In this document: positions 36,031 to 45,833 of the stretch, piece by piece
How positions within the stretch are numbered: position 1 is the first letter of the stretch
How the letters are laid out: every line of letters starts with the position of its first letter
DNA from: Aurantiacibacter marinus
Lineage (GTDB): Bacteria > Pseudomonadota > Alphaproteobacteria > Sphingomonadales > Sphingomonadaceae
Reading direction: 5' to 3'
NCBI RefSeq assembly: GCF_001021555.1
Contig: NZ_LDCP01000001.1
Location: 1,116,001 to 1,180,000 of the forward strand
DNA length: 64,000 nucleotides
Program-made: the position numbers and the translations under genes
The notes under the pieces: model-generated
What the model was told of the DNA's origin: nothing
The model's database searches: none
Seen by the model: the letters and a program-made list of their open reading frames with translations, nothing else

Positions 36031-36882
36031 GTGACGGCTCCCGTTCGCTTCCCCCGATTTTTCGTGACGAGCCCTGCTCCGTGCCCGTATCTTGCCGGGA
36101 AGACGGAGCGGAAGGTCTTTACGGAACTGAAAGGGCCGCATGCCGAACAGCTGAATGATGCACTTGGGCGGATCGGCTTTCGCCGCAGCCAGACAGTTGC
36201 CTATCGCCCGTCCTGCGTGGATTGCCGCGCCTGCGTATCGGTTCGCGTCGCGGCCATGGATTATCGGCCATCAAGTTCGCAGAAGCGCATTTTGAAGCGC
36301 AATTCCGATCTAGTGACTGCCGAATGCCGCCCCTGGGCAACCACTGAACAATTTGATCTGCTGCAACGCTATCTCGAACATCGCCATCCCGGCGGCGGCA
36401 TGGCAGCGATGGATGAAATCGACTTCGCCGATATGGTCGAACACACCAGCGTTTCGAGTTTTGTCGTTGAATACAGGGAACCTTCTGATAACGGAACACA
36501 GGGTCGCCTGGTCGCGGCTTGCCTGATGGACAGGCAGGCCGACGGTCTTTCCATGATTTACAGCTTCTATGACCCGGAGCACGAGGACCGCAACGGGCTT
36601 GGTACATATGTCATTCTTGACCATATTCGCCGGGCTGCGGACCTGGGGCTTCCCTATGTCTACCTTGGTTACTGGGTGGAAGGATCGGACCGGATGCAGT
36701 ACAAGGTACGCTTCCGCCCGCTTGAACTGCTTGGCCCGGATGGCTGGCACCGTCTGTCCGATGCAGAACAGCGCGATCTTATCGAGCGGGTTACCTCCGG
36801 GGGCGGAGAAAGAGCACCAGCACCCGATGGCGGTTCCAAAGACAACACACCTGGCTTGCAGCGCGAATACAAACTCGCCTGA
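36031..36882 (+). CDS. bpt: Aspartate/glutamate leucyl-transferase (bacterial N-end rule)
   Basis: Transfers Leu from leucyl-tRNA to N-terminal Asp/Glu, marking proteins for ClpS-ClpAP. A GTG start with AAAGGA upstream gives 283 residues beginning [20 protein letters not shown], the family's standard N-terminus. The cysteine cluster [17 protein letters not shown] and [15 protein letters not shown] and the GNAT-fold core ([28 protein letters not shown], then [22 protein letters not shown]) are complete. The C-terminal 30 residues ([21 protein letters not shown]) look like a disordered extension, and their DNA also carries the start of tamA in another frame. Confidence 0.95.
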   Translation: MTAPVRFPRFFVTSPAPCPYLAGKTERKVFTELKGPHAEQLNDALGRIGFRRSQTVAYRPSCVDCRACVSVRVAAMDYRPSSSQKRILKRNSDLVTAECRPWATTEQFDLLQRYLEHRHPGGGMAAMDEIDFADMVEHTSVSSFVVEYREPSDNGTQGRLVAACLMDRQADGLSMIYSFYDPEHEDRNGLGTYVILDHIRRAADLGLPYVYLGYWVEGSDRMQYKVRFRPLELLGPDGWHRLSDAEQRDLIERVTSGGGERAPAPDGGSKDNTPGLQREYKLA

Positions 36883-39022
36883 TATCGCCCCAGCTCTATC
36901 CAGACTGACCACTGCCTTGGCGGCGGTCCTGGCGCTCACCGCGCAACCTGTGCTTGCGCAAGACAGGCAAGATGCACCGAGCCTTGAGGATCTGATTCCG
37001 GATTCTGCCGTCGATAATCCTGAAGAATGGGCGCGCGACGGTGTGACTGCAGAGGCGGCAGAGCAGGAAGATGCGCCGCTTCCGCTTGATCCGGATGCTC
37101 CGCTGGCGGAAATGCCACAGATTACGATTCCGTGGCCCGAACAGGTCGATCTGCCGCAGCTTGCGCCGCTCGAACCCGAAGAGCCGATAGAGTTTGCCAC
37201 CTTCGAAGAGCAAATCCCGCCGATCCCCGCAGGCAGTGAAGAACGCATTTCCGAAGAACTGGTACTGGTCTTCCCGTCGGACACGTCGCTGTTCCCCGAA
37301 CGCGATGAATTCCTTGACCGGTTCAAAGCGCTTTCAACGATTGAACAGCTGGACGATGAAGGCAATCTCGCGCGGCTGAGGGTGCAGGCCCGCAATGACG
37401 AGGCGCTGCTCCAGCAGATGCTTCGCGTGTATGGCTATTACGACGCACAAATTATCAGGAGCGTTGGCGAAGTGGATGAGGGGATCGAAGTTGATCTCCA
37501 GGACCCGGCTGCGCGTTTCGATATCATTCCGGGCGTGCGGTACCGGTTTGGCGCTGTTGATCTTGGCAACCTTTCCGCTGCAGGCGATGATTTCGCGGCG
37601 TTGCGTTCTGTATTCGAGATTTATCCGGGTGATCCCGTCTCGCTCGATGCGATTGAAACCGAGCAGGCAGACCTTGATACAGCGCTTGGCGAAAGCGGTT
37701 TCGCGTTTGCTGCGATTGAAGAGCCAGCGCTGCTGATCGACCATGACCGCGTGGAAGGTGATCTCACCATGCCGGTCGAACCGGGCGGGAAATATAATCT
37801 TGGTGTCGTGACCAGCGATCTTCCCGATTTCCTTTCGGGCGAGCACCTTACGCGAATTGCGCGCTGGGAATCCGGTGATCTTTATCGGCGCAGTGATGAA
37901 ATGGATCTGCGCCGCGCAATTCTTGCCACCGGTCTGGTTGGCTCTGTCACACTGACCCCGGTCGTGGTCGAAGAGCCGGTTGGCGACCAGCCGGGACTGC
38001 TCAACATGGCTGCTTCGCTTGAACCGGCGCCGCTGCGTTCCCTGGCGGCCGGTATCGGCATCGGTACAGAAACCGGCATTCGCATCAATGGATCGTGGGA
38101 ACACCGCAATTTCTTCCCGTCCGAAGGCCTGCTTCGTGTGCGCGGTACAATCGGCACTCAGGAACAGCTGCTTGGCGTCACCGTTCGCAAGAACAATTTC
38201 ACCGGGCGTGACCGTATCCTGACGCTTGATGCCTATGCCAGCACGATTGATTATGATGCCTATGACGCACGGACCATCTCTGCCGTCGGCACGTTCGAGC
38301 GTATCAGCACGCTATTGTTCCAGAAACAGTTGAGCTGGTCAGTCGGGCTGGAACTGGTCGCGACACAGGAAAGCGAACTGGACAGCGAAGGCAACGCGCT
38401 GGAACGGGAGACCTATTTTGTCGCCGCTTTGCCGCTGTTTGCGCAGCTGGATAATTCGGACGATCTGCTCAATCCCACCGAAGGCTGGCGCGTATCCGCC
38501 AATCTTTCACCTGAAATATCGGACAATGACGGCGTGCAAAGCTTTTACGTTCGCAGTCAGGCCGATGCATCCTATTACCAGTCGATCGGCGAAAACAACG
38601 TGCTGGCGGGCCGGGTGCGGGTGGCAAGCATACCAGGAGCGCAAATCGCAGGCATCGCCCCGTCACGGCGGATCTACGCAGGCGGCGGCGGATCAGTGCG
38701 CGGTTACGGTTACCGAGAAATCGGTCCGCGTAATGATGAAGGCAATCCCATCGGTGGTCGCAGCGTGGTCGAACTGTCGGCAGAGGCGCGTATCGGCACC
38801 AGTTTCATGGATGGCGCGATCAGCGTTGTGCCCTTTGTGGATGCAGGGTCTGTCGGCGAGGGTGCGGTGCCAAGCTTTGACTCCATCAAATTCGGCGCGG
38901 GTGTAGGTGTTCGCTACGCCACCGGATTTGGCCCGTTGCGGCTGGACGTAGCTTTTCCGGTCAATCCGGGTCCCAATGACAATTGGATCGCGGTCTATGT
39001 CGCTTTGGGGCAGGCTTTCTGA
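36827..39022 (+). CDS. tamA: TamA-type BamA-family outer membrane assembly protein
   Basis: Outer membrane half of the translocation and assembly module. The frame is open from well inside bpt; the best start is the ATG at 36827, giving 731 residues and overlapping bpt by 56 bases, because it yields a long but acceptable signal peptide ending [15 protein letters not shown]. No ATG or GTG occurs nearer to the hydrophobic core. After an acidic Pro-rich linker come POTRA-like repeats (about residues 140-390, for example [20 protein letters not shown]) and a 16-strand barrel with D15-type motifs ([17 protein letters not shown] and the final [16 protein letters not shown]). tamB begins at its stop codon (TGATG). 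Confidence 0.9.
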   Translation: MAVPKTTHLACSANTNSPDIAPALSRLTTALAAVLALTAQPVLAQDRQDAPSLEDLIPDSAVDNPEEWARDGVTAEAAEQEDAPLPLDPDAPLAEMPQITIPWPEQVDLPQLAPLEPEEPIEFATFEEQIPPIPAGSEERISEELVLVFPSDTSLFPERDEFLDRFKALSTIEQLDDEGNLARLRVQARNDEALLQQMLRVYGYYDAQIIRSVGEVDEGIEVDLQDPAARFDIIPGVRYRFGAVDLGNLSAAGDDFAALRSVFEIYPGDPVSLDAIETEQADLDTALGESGFAFAAIEEPALLIDHDRVEGDLTMPVEPGGKYNLGVVTSDLPDFLSGEHLTRIARWESGDLYRRSDEMDLRRAILATGLVGSVTLTPVVVEEPVGDQPGLLNMAASLEPAPLRSLAAGIGIGTETGIRINGSWEHRNFFPSEGLLRVRGTIGTQEQLLGVTVRKNNFTGRDRILTLDAYASTIDYDAYDARTISAVGTFERISTLLFQKQLSWSVGLELVATQESELDSEGNALERETYFVAALPLFAQLDNSDDLLNPTEGWRVSANLSPEISDNDGVQSFYVRSQADASYYQSIGENNVLAGRVRVASIPGAQIAGIAPSRRIYAGGGGSVRGYGYREIGPRNDEGNPIGGRSVVELSAEARIGTSFMDGAISVVPFVDAGSVGEGAVPSFDSIKFGAGVGVRYATGFGPLRLDVAFPVNPGPNDNWIAVYVALGQAF

Positions 39023-42000
39023 TGTCCGGAGATGCGGTCACTGATGGCGAAGCTCTGGTTGAGACAGAAACCGGCGCGCCGGCAAAGCGCAAACGGCGCT
39101 TCCTGACAGCTCCGCTCAAGGCGATTGTCTGGCTGCTGCTGGGCATTGCCGCCCTCGTGATTCTGTTCGTCGGCTTTCTGCACACACCGCCGGGACGACA
39201 ATTCATCGTCGATCAGATTTCGCAAGTCGCGCCAGCTTCCGGGCTATCTGTGGAAGTGGGCGAGATAGAAGGTTCGGTCCTGTGGAGCGCCACGCTGAAG
39301 GACGTCAAATTCCGCGATGCGAATGACACGCTGTTCCTGGAAGTCCCTCTGATTGATCTCAATTGGCGGCCGTACAAATGGTTCACCAGCGGGCTGGATG
39401 TGCGCCATCTGGTGCTGACGGACGGCACGCTCTACGCCGCGCCGGAACTGATCGCAGGCGATCCCGATGCGCCGGTTCTGCCCGACTTCGATATCCGGAT
39501 TGACCGCTTTGCCATCGTCAATCTGACCGTTGCCGAAGGCTTGCTGGGTGAAGAGCGGACAGTGGATTTCGCCGCAGAAACCAATATCCGCGACGGGCTG
39601 GTATACCTGGATGCAGGCGGTGAGTTTGGCGGCGGCGATGTGTTTAAAGCGCTTGTCCATGCCGAACCGGATGGCGACCGGTTCGACCTCGATCTTGATT
39701 GGCAGGCTCCCCGTGACGGCTTCCTGGCGGCCATGGTCGGCGCGCAAAGTGATCTTTCGGTCCAATTGAAGGGCGATGGCACCTGGACTTCCTGGGAAGG
39801 CGAGCTGGACGCGGTACAGGGCGGTGCCGACCTGCTTGATTTCGATATCTATAACGACGGCGGGCAATATCGCATTGTCGGCCGGGCGCGTCCCGGCACA
39901 TATGTAGAGGGTCTGCCAGCCCGCGCTCTGGGCGAGACGGTCATGCTGACTGCGTCCGGCACGTTGGAGGATAGCGTTCTGGAAGGCGATTTCGTACTCC
40001 GCGCGAGCGGAGTGAATGCCGATGGTGCTGGCGCAATCGATCTGGCCAATAACAGCTTCGACAATGTTCGTCTCGCCGCACAATTGCTCGACCCCACGCT
40101 GTTTTCCGAAGATGTTGCGCTGAATGGCGCCAATCTCGAGGCGACACTGAACGGGGCCTTCCGCGACCTGACAGTGCCCCACCGTCTGAATGTCGCGGAA
40201 ATCGACGCGAGCGGGATCATAGTGTCCGGCGTCACGCAAAACGGTACGCTGGCGTATGACGGAACGCGCTTCACTGTGCCTGTGGATGCTGGCATCGCAC
40301 GGATTGTCAGCGGAAACGCGCTGTTCGATCCACGGCTGGTGAACGGCACAGTCGGCGGGACACTGGTCTATGCTGGCAGTGAACTTCTTTCAGACAATCT
40401 GGCGGTGAACTTCTCGGGGCTGGAGGCGCAACTAGGCCTTAACAGCAATCTAGGGACCGGCCTGACGCAGGTCACGGGGCCAGTGAACATCGCAGACCTG
40501 CCGTTCGACGGGATCGGGACAATAGACGCTGGCGCGCAAATCCGCTTTGCCATTGGCGGCGGAGCGCCGTGGAGCCTTGATGCCGATTTGCAGGGCCGCG
40601 TGGATACGGTCACGAATGCTACGCTCGCAAACCTGGCAGGCGAGAACATCCGCTTTACCGGCGGCCTTTCGCTTGGCTCCGGCTCACCGGTCGCTTTCGA
40701 TAACATGCGCATCAATGCCAGCAAGCTTTCACTGACGCTTGATGGGCGTGTTGATGCAGAGGGCACGACACTGGCCGGATCCGGACGGCATGTGGATTAC
40801 GGCCCCTTTACGGTGGAAGCCTTGCTGGCCGATGATGGCCCGCGCGCTGCACTGGTGTTCGCCGATCCTCTTCCAGCCGCCGGACTTACCGATGTGCGCG
40901 TGGTGCTGGCCCCGTCAGAAAACGGATTTGCCATCGATACGCAAGGAGGATCGCTGCTTGGCGCATTCGATGGACAGATCAATCTGAACATCGCCGAGAA
41001 TGGTGACACTTTTATCGACATTACCCGGCTGGACGTGGCTCAATCGCGCGTTTCGGGCGTATTGCAAATCATCGAAGGCGGCGTTGCGGGCGATCTGGAC
41101 CTGTCGCGCGGTGGTATCGACGGCACTATCGGCCTCGCTGTGCGCGATGGCGGGCAAGGTTTCGATATCGATGTGAATGCGAACAATGCGCGTTTCGGCG
41201 GTGACACACCGCTTGCCATCAATCGCGGAACTATCGACGCAAGCGGACTGATATCGGCTGACGGGACGACTGTGCGTGGCTTTGCCAGTTTGCAGGGCCT
41301 GTCATACGGCAACATTTTCATTGGCCGACTGGCTGCAAGAGCGCAGCTGATCGACGGGATCGGATCGTTTGACGCAGCTTTGACGGGCAGGCGGGGAAGC
41401 CGCTTCGAACTGGCGATCAACGGCAATGCAACCGCAGAACGGATTGCGGTGGCAGTGGATGGATCCTACGCCGGACGTGATATTAGCATGCCGCGCCGCG
41501 CTGTGCTTACAGCACTGGAAGGCGGCGGCTGGCAGTTGGAGCGGTCGCAATTGTCGTTCGGCGACGGCTTTGTGCTCGCCAGCGGGCGCATCGGTGCAGA
41601 CGCTTCGATGTCGGGGAATGTGTCGCTCGCCAATATGCCGCTTGGCCTCGCCGATGTTCTCACAGGCGAACTGGGTGTGGGCGGTACGGTATCTGGCGTG
41701 CTTGAATTTACTGGCGGGGCCGGCGGGTTGCCAACCGGTGAAGCTCGGCTGATGATCGAAGATCTGACACGCGCAAGTTCCCTCCTGACTTCGCGCCCGA
41801 TGGATATCGCGATTGTTGGACAATTGTCAGAGACATTGGCTCAGGCGCGCGCAGTCATATCCGACGGCGGTAACGCGGACGGGCGCTTGCAGGGGCGCAT
41901 CGCCAATCTGCCGCAGACCGGCAGCCTGATTCAGCGCCTTTATGCTGGTGATTTGTTCGCGCAATTGCGGTTTAACGGTGACGCTGCCGCGCTTTGGCGA

Positions 42001-43251
42001 TTGGCCGCAATCGACCTTCTTGATGTTACCGGCGATCTTGAAGTGGCCGCGGATTTGCGCGGGTCCTTGGGTGATCCGCAAGTGCGTGGTTCAATTTCAG
42101 GCGATGCGCTGCGTGTGCGCAGCGGGCTGACTGGAACAGACGTCACCGGCGTAAGTGCACGTGGCCGGTTCGACGGATCGCGTTTCAACCTCACCAGCTT
42201 TGCCGGGACGGCGCCGAACGGCGGGCGTGTGAGCGGGAGCGGCTTTATCGATCTTTCGGGCATCACCGCATCACGTGGGCCCAGGATGGATATTCGACTG
42301 GCTGCCACAAATGCCCAGATCCTTGATATCGCCAATATGGGCGCCACGATTACCGGGCCGATGCGGATTGTTTCGAACGGCGTGGGCGGCACGATTGCAG
42401 GCCGTCTGCGCGCCAGTGATGTTCGATGGCGACTGGGCATGACTGCAGAAGCGATTGCGCAATTGCCAAGCGTCAATACCAGGCAAATCAATTTGCCGGC
42501 TGATGTGGCCCCGGTTGCTGTGAACACCGGCCCATGGCGCTATCTGATCGATGTTCGCGCACCGGGCGGTATCCAGGTCGACGGAATGGGTCTGGAAAGC
42601 GAATGGCGGACAAATAACCTCCAAATCCGCGGGACGACTGACGATCCGCGTCTTGGCGGCGAAGTCAGCGTGGTACCGCGGCAGGGTTTCTACTCATTTG
42701 CAGGAACGCGGTTCGAGATCACGCAAGGTGATATCTACTTCGATGAAAATGCGCCCATCGATCCGCGGATTGATCTGGTCGCAGAGACCGAGGTGGATGC
42801 GCTTTCTGTGACAGTGAACGTGCGTGGCAACGCCAGCCAGCCGGATATAGCATTCTCGTCCGTACCTGCGTTGCCGGAGGAAGAGTTGTTGGCGCGGTTG
42901 CTGTTCGGCGGTTCAATAACCAATCTTTCGGCTACCGATGCCCTGCAATTGGGCGCTGCGGTCGCTAGCCTTCGTGGTGGATCAGGCGTTGGCCCGATCA
43001 ACCAGCTGCGCAACGCTATCGGCCTCGACCGGTTGCGCATTGTGGCCGCTGACCCGGCGCTGGACAGGGGTACCTCTGTCGCTTTGGGCAAGAACTTCGG
43101 CCGCCGGTTCTATGTCGAAATTATCACGGACGGTGCGGGCTATTCCGCCAGCAATGTGGAATTCCGCGTGACCAGCTGGCTCAACCTGCTGGCGACCGTA
43201 AGTACTGTGGGCCGCAATAGCGCAGCGTTGGAATACCGGCGCGACTATTAA
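39022..43251 (+). CDS. tamB: Translocation and assembly module protein TamB (AsmA-like/DUF490)
   Basis: Very long inner-membrane-anchored periplasmic protein of 1409 residues that bridges to TamA and belongs to the lipid-transporting bridge-like family. It has a basic N-terminus (PAKRKRRFLTAPLK), a TM at about 32-54 (AIVWLLLGIAALVILFVGFL), a long beta-rich repetitive groove, and the C-terminal DUF490 domain (GGEVSVVPRQGFYSFAGTRF, then EEELLARLLFGGSITNLSATDALQLGAA) ending LEYRRDY. Length is typical for alphaproteobacteria (1300-1500). It overlaps the tamA stop by one base, so the pair is coupled. Its stop overlaps the stop of the convergent fasciclin gene. Confidence 0.95.
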   Translation: MSGDAVTDGEALVETETGAPAKRKRRFLTAPLKAIVWLLLGIAALVILFVGFLHTPPGRQFIVDQISQVAPASGLSVEVGEIEGSVLWSATLKDVKFRDANDTLFLEVPLIDLNWRPYKWFTSGLDVRHLVLTDGTLYAAPELIAGDPDAPVLPDFDIRIDRFAIVNLTVAEGLLGEERTVDFAAETNIRDGLVYLDAGGEFGGGDVFKALVHAEPDGDRFDLDLDWQAPRDGFLAAMVGAQSDLSVQLKGDGTWTSWEGELDAVQGGADLLDFDIYNDGGQYRIVGRARPGTYVEGLPARALGETVMLTASGTLEDSVLEGDFVLRASGVNADGAGAIDLANNSFDNVRLAAQLLDPTLFSEDVALNGANLEATLNGAFRDLTVPHRLNVAEIDASGIIVSGVTQNGTLAYDGTRFTVPVDAGIARIVSGNALFDPRLVNGTVGGTLVYAGSELLSDNLAVNFSGLEAQLGLNSNLGTGLTQVTGPVNIADLPFDGIGTIDAGAQIRFAIGGGAPWSLDADLQGRVDTVTNATLANLAGENIRFTGGLSLGSGSPVAFDNMRINASKLSLTLDGRVDAEGTTLAGSGRHVDYGPFTVEALLADDGPRAALVFADPLPAAGLTDVRVVLAPSENGFAIDTQGGSLLGAFDGQINLNIAENGDTFIDITRLDVAQSRVSGVLQIIEGGVAGDLDLSRGGIDGTIGLAVRDGGQGFDIDVNANNARFGGDTPLAINRGTIDASGLISADGTTVRGFASLQGLSYGNIFIGRLAARAQLIDGIGSFDAALTGRRGSRFELAINGNATAERIAVAVDGSYAGRDISMPRRAVLTALEGGGWQLERSQLSFGDGFVLASGRIGADASMSGNVSLANMPLGLADVLTGELGVGGTVSGVLEFTGGAGGLPTGEARLMIEDLTRASSLLTSRPMDIAIVGQLSETLAQARAVISDGGNADGRLQGRIANLPQTGSLIQRLYAGDLFAQLRFNGDAAALWRLAAIDLLDVTGDLEVAADLRGSLGDPQVRGSISGDALRVRSGLTGTDVTGVSARGRFDGSRFNLTSFAGTAPNGGRVSGSGFIDLSGITASRGPRMDIRLAATNAQILDIANMGATITGPMRIVSNGVGGTIAGRLRASDVRWRLGMTAEAIAQLPSVNTRQINLPADVAPVAVNTGPWRYLIDVRAPGGIQVDGMGLESEWRTNNLQIRGTTDDPRLGGEVSVVPRQGFYSFAGTRFEITQGDIYFDENAPIDPRIDLVAETEVDALSVTVNVRGNASQPDIAFSSVPALPEEELLARLLFGGSITNLSATDALQLGAAVASLRGGSGVGPINQLRNAIGLDRLRIVAADPALDRGTSVALGKNFGRRFYVEIITDGAGYSASNVEFRVTSWLNLLATVSTVGRNSAALEYRRDY

Positions 43252-43820
43252 CCTTCGGGGCTGATGTCCTTCAAAACCGCATCAACCGGCAAAACCACGC
43301 CATTCACGCCGAGCATTTCAGTTGTGATGGCGGCGGATGAAGAACCATCAGCCGCAGTCACAGTCAAAGTATCCCCGTCCATATCGAAGGTCAGCGCGCC
43401 TGCTCCCATCGTTTGCATTTCGACCGGCCCGCCACTGGCTTCGATCGCGGCCACGAGGTCTTCCGATGTCAGATAGCCAGGCACGATATGATCACGCAGC
43501 GCGGCAATCAATGCGGGCCGCGCTTCAGCACCGCTGAAGCTTTCATCCAGCGCTGCAAGCGCGCCATCAGTCGGAGCGAAAACGGTGTAGGCAGCCATTC
43601 CGTCAAACGTTTGCGCCAGGCCTGCATCTTCGACCAGCTCCTCCACCGTGTTCAAATTATCCGCGCCGGCGATCAGGGCGGCAATATTCTGCGTACCGGG
43701 CGCGTTTTGCGCTGTGTCTGGTCCCTGGGCTGATGGCTCCGCACCACATGCGGCAAGAGCCAGCAGACTTGCTGCGGCAATCGCGCACATGGACGCGCGC
43801 CCGAAATTATTAGGCAACAT
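43248..43820 (-). CDS. Fasciclin (FAS1) domain lipoprotein
   Basis: Secreted FAS1 protein of 190 residues from the ATG at 43820 (GAGGGAATTGATC upstream). The signal ends in lipobox LALAAC, so it should be lipid-anchored. The FAS1 domain spans about 50-190: TVEELVEDAGLAQTF, the H1 box TVFAPTDGALAAL, LRDHIVPGYLTSEDL, and the H2-like VNGVVLPVDAVLKDI. FAS1 proteins mediate adhesion or matrix interactions. It converges on tamB with overlapping stop codons and has no terminator between them. Confidence 0.92.
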   Translation of the reverse strand: MLPNNFGRASMCAIAAASLLALAACGAEPSAQGPDTAQNAPGTQNIAALIAGADNLNTVEELVEDAGLAQTFDGMAAYTVFAPTDGALAALDESFSGAEARPALIAALRDHIVPGYLTSEDLVAAIEASGGPVEMQTMGAGALTFDMDGDTLTVTAADGSSSAAITTEMLGVNGVVLPVDAVLKDISPEG

Positions 43821-43831
43821 GATCAATTCCC

Positions 43832-44803
43832 TCAAAGCAGCAGTTCGAAAGCAGCGGCAACCAGCCGCGTTTCCGGATCGATCCGGTAAACATAGCCATC
43901 ATTGTAACGGTAATAGGCATCCGGTGTATCGCGATACCGCTCTCGCTGGCCGTAGGGCACATTGTAAACGTCGTAACCTTGCGGTGCGGCCTGACCGACC
44001 ACGAATTCGTTCCCCGTCAGGAGCGCCGCGATAGAGGTGATCGCAGCAGTCTGCGGGTCTAAGCGGTATACTACGTTATCGGCGTACCGATAGTTGTCGC
44101 CAAGTCCATAAAAGCGCGATTCGTAATCCGGCACCCGGTTATTACCGTAGCCGCGCGGCCACGGATTGCCGATGGCCAATGCGCCGCCAAGCAGCGGAAT
44201 GTAGCCCGAAACGCGGTTTCCATCGTAACGCAGCAGGACGCCATCATCGTAGAAAAAGTTGCCGCTCTGGTAAGGAAGGCCCCACCAGTTCGGAGCATTT
44301 CTGCCGAACCGGTTCGTCCTGTCACGCTGCCGCGCCTGTCCAGGCGGCAGGCAGCCATTGCGTTTGGCGGCAAGGCCGGGAGGGCACCCGTCTATGATGC
44401 CGGTTTCGCGATAGAAGATGCGATCAATCAATCCGTCATTACGATCGCGGTCTGCGCGATTGCGATCATTGCGATTGGAACCACCAGTTGCGTTGCCGCG
44501 AGCGCGATCTGGCTGGGCTTGGTTGCCACGACCGGTATTGCCGCGATCCGCGTTCCCGCCTCGATTGTCGGGGCGCTGATTACTTCCCTGGCCGCCGCGC
44601 TGGCCTTCGCCGCGATTGCGGTTCTGCGCATTCCCGTTTCCGGGACTGCCGCGATCTGCCTGCTGAGACGCGCCCCCGCGATTGCCATTCGCATTGCCAG
44701 CGCCATTGGCGTTGCCGTTGCCAGCGCCATTGCCGTTGCCTTGCGCAATCGCAGGGCTTGCAGCCAATGCGAGCGCGGATATTGCTGTGACCAGATACTT
44801 CAT
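43832..44803 (-). CDS. Secreted Asn/Gly/Arg-rich protein of unknown function
   Basis: Exported protein of 323 residues from the ATG at 44803 (GGAGATAAAGAA upstream), with signal peptide MKYLVTAISALALAASPAIA. The mature N-terminal half (about 22-130) is low complexity: GN/GNG/ANG units followed by RG, NRGE, DRGN and NRNDRNRADRDRND stretches, strongly basic and polar. The C-terminal half looks folded, with DGCPPGLAAKRNGCLPPGQAR, Tyr-rich strands and repeated YRYxDxxVYRxDPxT units near residues 228 and 295 (DNYRYADNVVYRLDPQTAAI and DAYYRYNDGYVYRIDPETRL), which look like an internal duplication. I do not recognise a family. It is in tandem with the fasciclin gene (11-base gap). Confidence 0.85.
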   Translation of the reverse strand: MKYLVTAISALALAASPAIAQGNGNGAGNGNANGAGNANGNRGGASQQADRGSPGNGNAQNRNRGEGQRGGQGSNQRPDNRGGNADRGNTGRGNQAQPDRARGNATGGSNRNDRNRADRDRNDGLIDRIFYRETGIIDGCPPGLAAKRNGCLPPGQARQRDRTNRFGRNAPNWWGLPYQSGNFFYDDGVLLRYDGNRVSGYIPLLGGALAIGNPWPRGYGNNRVPDYESRFYGLGDNYRYADNVVYRLDPQTAAITSIAALLTGNEFVVGQAAPQGYDVYNVPYGQRERYRDTPDAYYRYNDGYVYRIDPETRLVAAAFELLL

Positions 44804-44882
44804 TTCTTTATCTCCGTTACAAGCCGCAACGGAGCGCGCGTGGTTCGAGTTCCACGAATACGATGAACCGAGTAAACATTCG

Positions 44883-45488
44883 TCACTTTCGGTACAGCGT
44901 ACTTTCAGCGCAGCGTCTGCGAACAAGGCCTTTCATCACGCGCCCGCCGGCGTAGCACCAGCGATCGAATTCGCGCGCCGCCCCGGCAATGTCGCCTGCC
45001 TTATGCTTGCGCGTCAAAGTGGCTTTGCTGATGGCACCGGTATTGTAGTGAAAACTGACCATGGCATCGAACTGCGACTGGCTGGTCGGCGCGTCGCCCA
45101 AGGCGCGATCAACGTCATTCGCATAACGCACCAGATCCGCCTCCAGCCGCGCATCGCATTGTTCTTGCGACCACACGGTTCCCGGACCGATCCCTTTGCC
45201 AGTTGCTCCCCAACCGATGGTCCAGGGATCAGCGCCTGTGCCCGGATCGGGATATGCGGCGAACTGCCCGTCGCTGCGCCGTCTGGCACAGCCTTCAAAT
45301 CGCTTGATGAGAGCAATGCCGTCTGGCCCGATCGAACGATGGTGCATCTCGCTTGCATCTCCGGAGCCACCGGTGACCGGATCCGCAATCCCGCGGTCAA
45401 GAACGCGATCGATTGCGTCCACCTCGTTCTGGCGAAACGGACGCCCGATGATGCGTCGGATGATATCGAAGAGTGGCTTGCGGTCCAT
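44883..45488 (-). CDS. GH24 lysozyme (phage endolysin type), no signal peptide
   Basis: Muramidase of 201 residues from the ATG at 45488 (AGGAAAGGCC upstream). An N-terminal segment (1-50, DRKPLFDIIRRIIGRPFRQN) precedes the T4/P21-type lysozyme domain. The GH24 catalytic triad Glu-Asp-Thr is visible: E65 in LIKRFEGCARR, D81 in AAYPDPGTGADPWT and T90 in WTIGWGATGKG, followed by FDAMVSFHYNTGAISKATL and CYAGGRVMKGLVRRRCAE. There is no Sec signal, lipobox or TM, so it is a cytoplasmic-type endolysin needing help to reach the wall. It is transcribed divergently from an XRE regulator, with the triple operator between them. Confidence 0.92.
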   Translation of the reverse strand: MDRKPLFDIIRRIIGRPFRQNEVDAIDRVLDRGIADPVTGGSGDASEMHHRSIGPDGIALIKRFEGCARRRSDGQFAAYPDPGTGADPWTIGWGATGKGIGPGTVWSQEQCDARLEADLVRYANDVDRALGDAPTSQSQFDAMVSFHYNTGAISKATLTRKHKAGDIAGAAREFDRWCYAGGRVMKGLVRRRCAESTLYRK

Positions 45489-45554
45489 GATTGCGGCCTT
45501 TCCTGCGCTGAATTGGATCACGGCGCTAGGGAGCAAGGCTCTGTGTAGGAAAGG

Positions 45555-45610
45555 CCTGTAAAGAGCTCTTGACTGACAAGAGGTCTTTACAGTAAAGAGC
45601 TCTTTACAGG
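45555..45610. promoter_or_regulatory. Three phased palindromic operators between lysozyme and XRE regulator genes
   Basis: Site 1 (45558-45573, GTAAAGAGCTCTTGAC), site 2 (45575-45590, GACAAGAGGTCTTTAC) and site 3 (45592-45607, GTAAAGAGCTCTTTAC, a perfect 16-bp palindrome) have centres exactly 17 bp apart. The outer two also form a longer inverted repeat, CCTGTAAAGAGCTCTT with its complement. The array ends 17-20 bases before the regulator start and lies 67 bases from the lysozyme start, so it is a likely autoregulatory operator that may also control the lysozyme. Confidence 0.8.
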
Positions 45611-45626
45611 TAGATTGGATGATTTG

Positions 45627-45833
45627 GTGAAGAACCGCTTGAAGGAATATCGCGAAAAGCATGGCTGGAGCCAGGGTGAACTTGCCCGGCGACTGGGTGT
45701 ATCACGCCAGACGGTCAACGCGGTCGAGACAGATAAATATGATCCATCACTGCCCTTGGCACTGCGCATGTCGAAATTATTCGGCGTGAACGTGCCGGAG
45801 CTTTTTATTGACGATTGGGAGCCGCAGCCATGA
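45627..45833 (+). CDS. XRE-family helix-turn-helix transcriptional regulator
   Basis: Compact Cro/CI-type DNA-binding protein. I prefer the GTG at 45627, giving 68 residues beginning MKNRLKEYREKHGWSQGELA; a TTG at 45615 would add four residues. The HTH is canonical: WSQGELARRLGVSRQTVNAVETDKYDPSLPLALRMSKLFGV, the YgzD-like subgroup. There is almost nothing beyond the HTH, so it must dimerise through it. The start lies directly beside three phased palindromes, which argues for autoregulation. Its stop overlaps the ATG of the membrane protein gene (ATGA), a coupled pair. Confidence 0.92.
   Translation: MKNRLKEYREKHGWSQGELARRLGVSRQTVNAVETDKYDPSLPLALRMSKLFGVNVPELFIDDWEPQP

Noticed and set aside
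36310-37395. 361-codon minus-strand open frame across bpt and tamA
   Set aside because: It spans two well-supported genes on the opposite strand and is Ser/Cys-rich low complexity, a complement artefact.
44682-45548. 288-codon plus-strand open frame opposite the lysozyme
   Set aside because: The lysozyme reading has the full GH24 triad; the plus frame has no recognisable motif.
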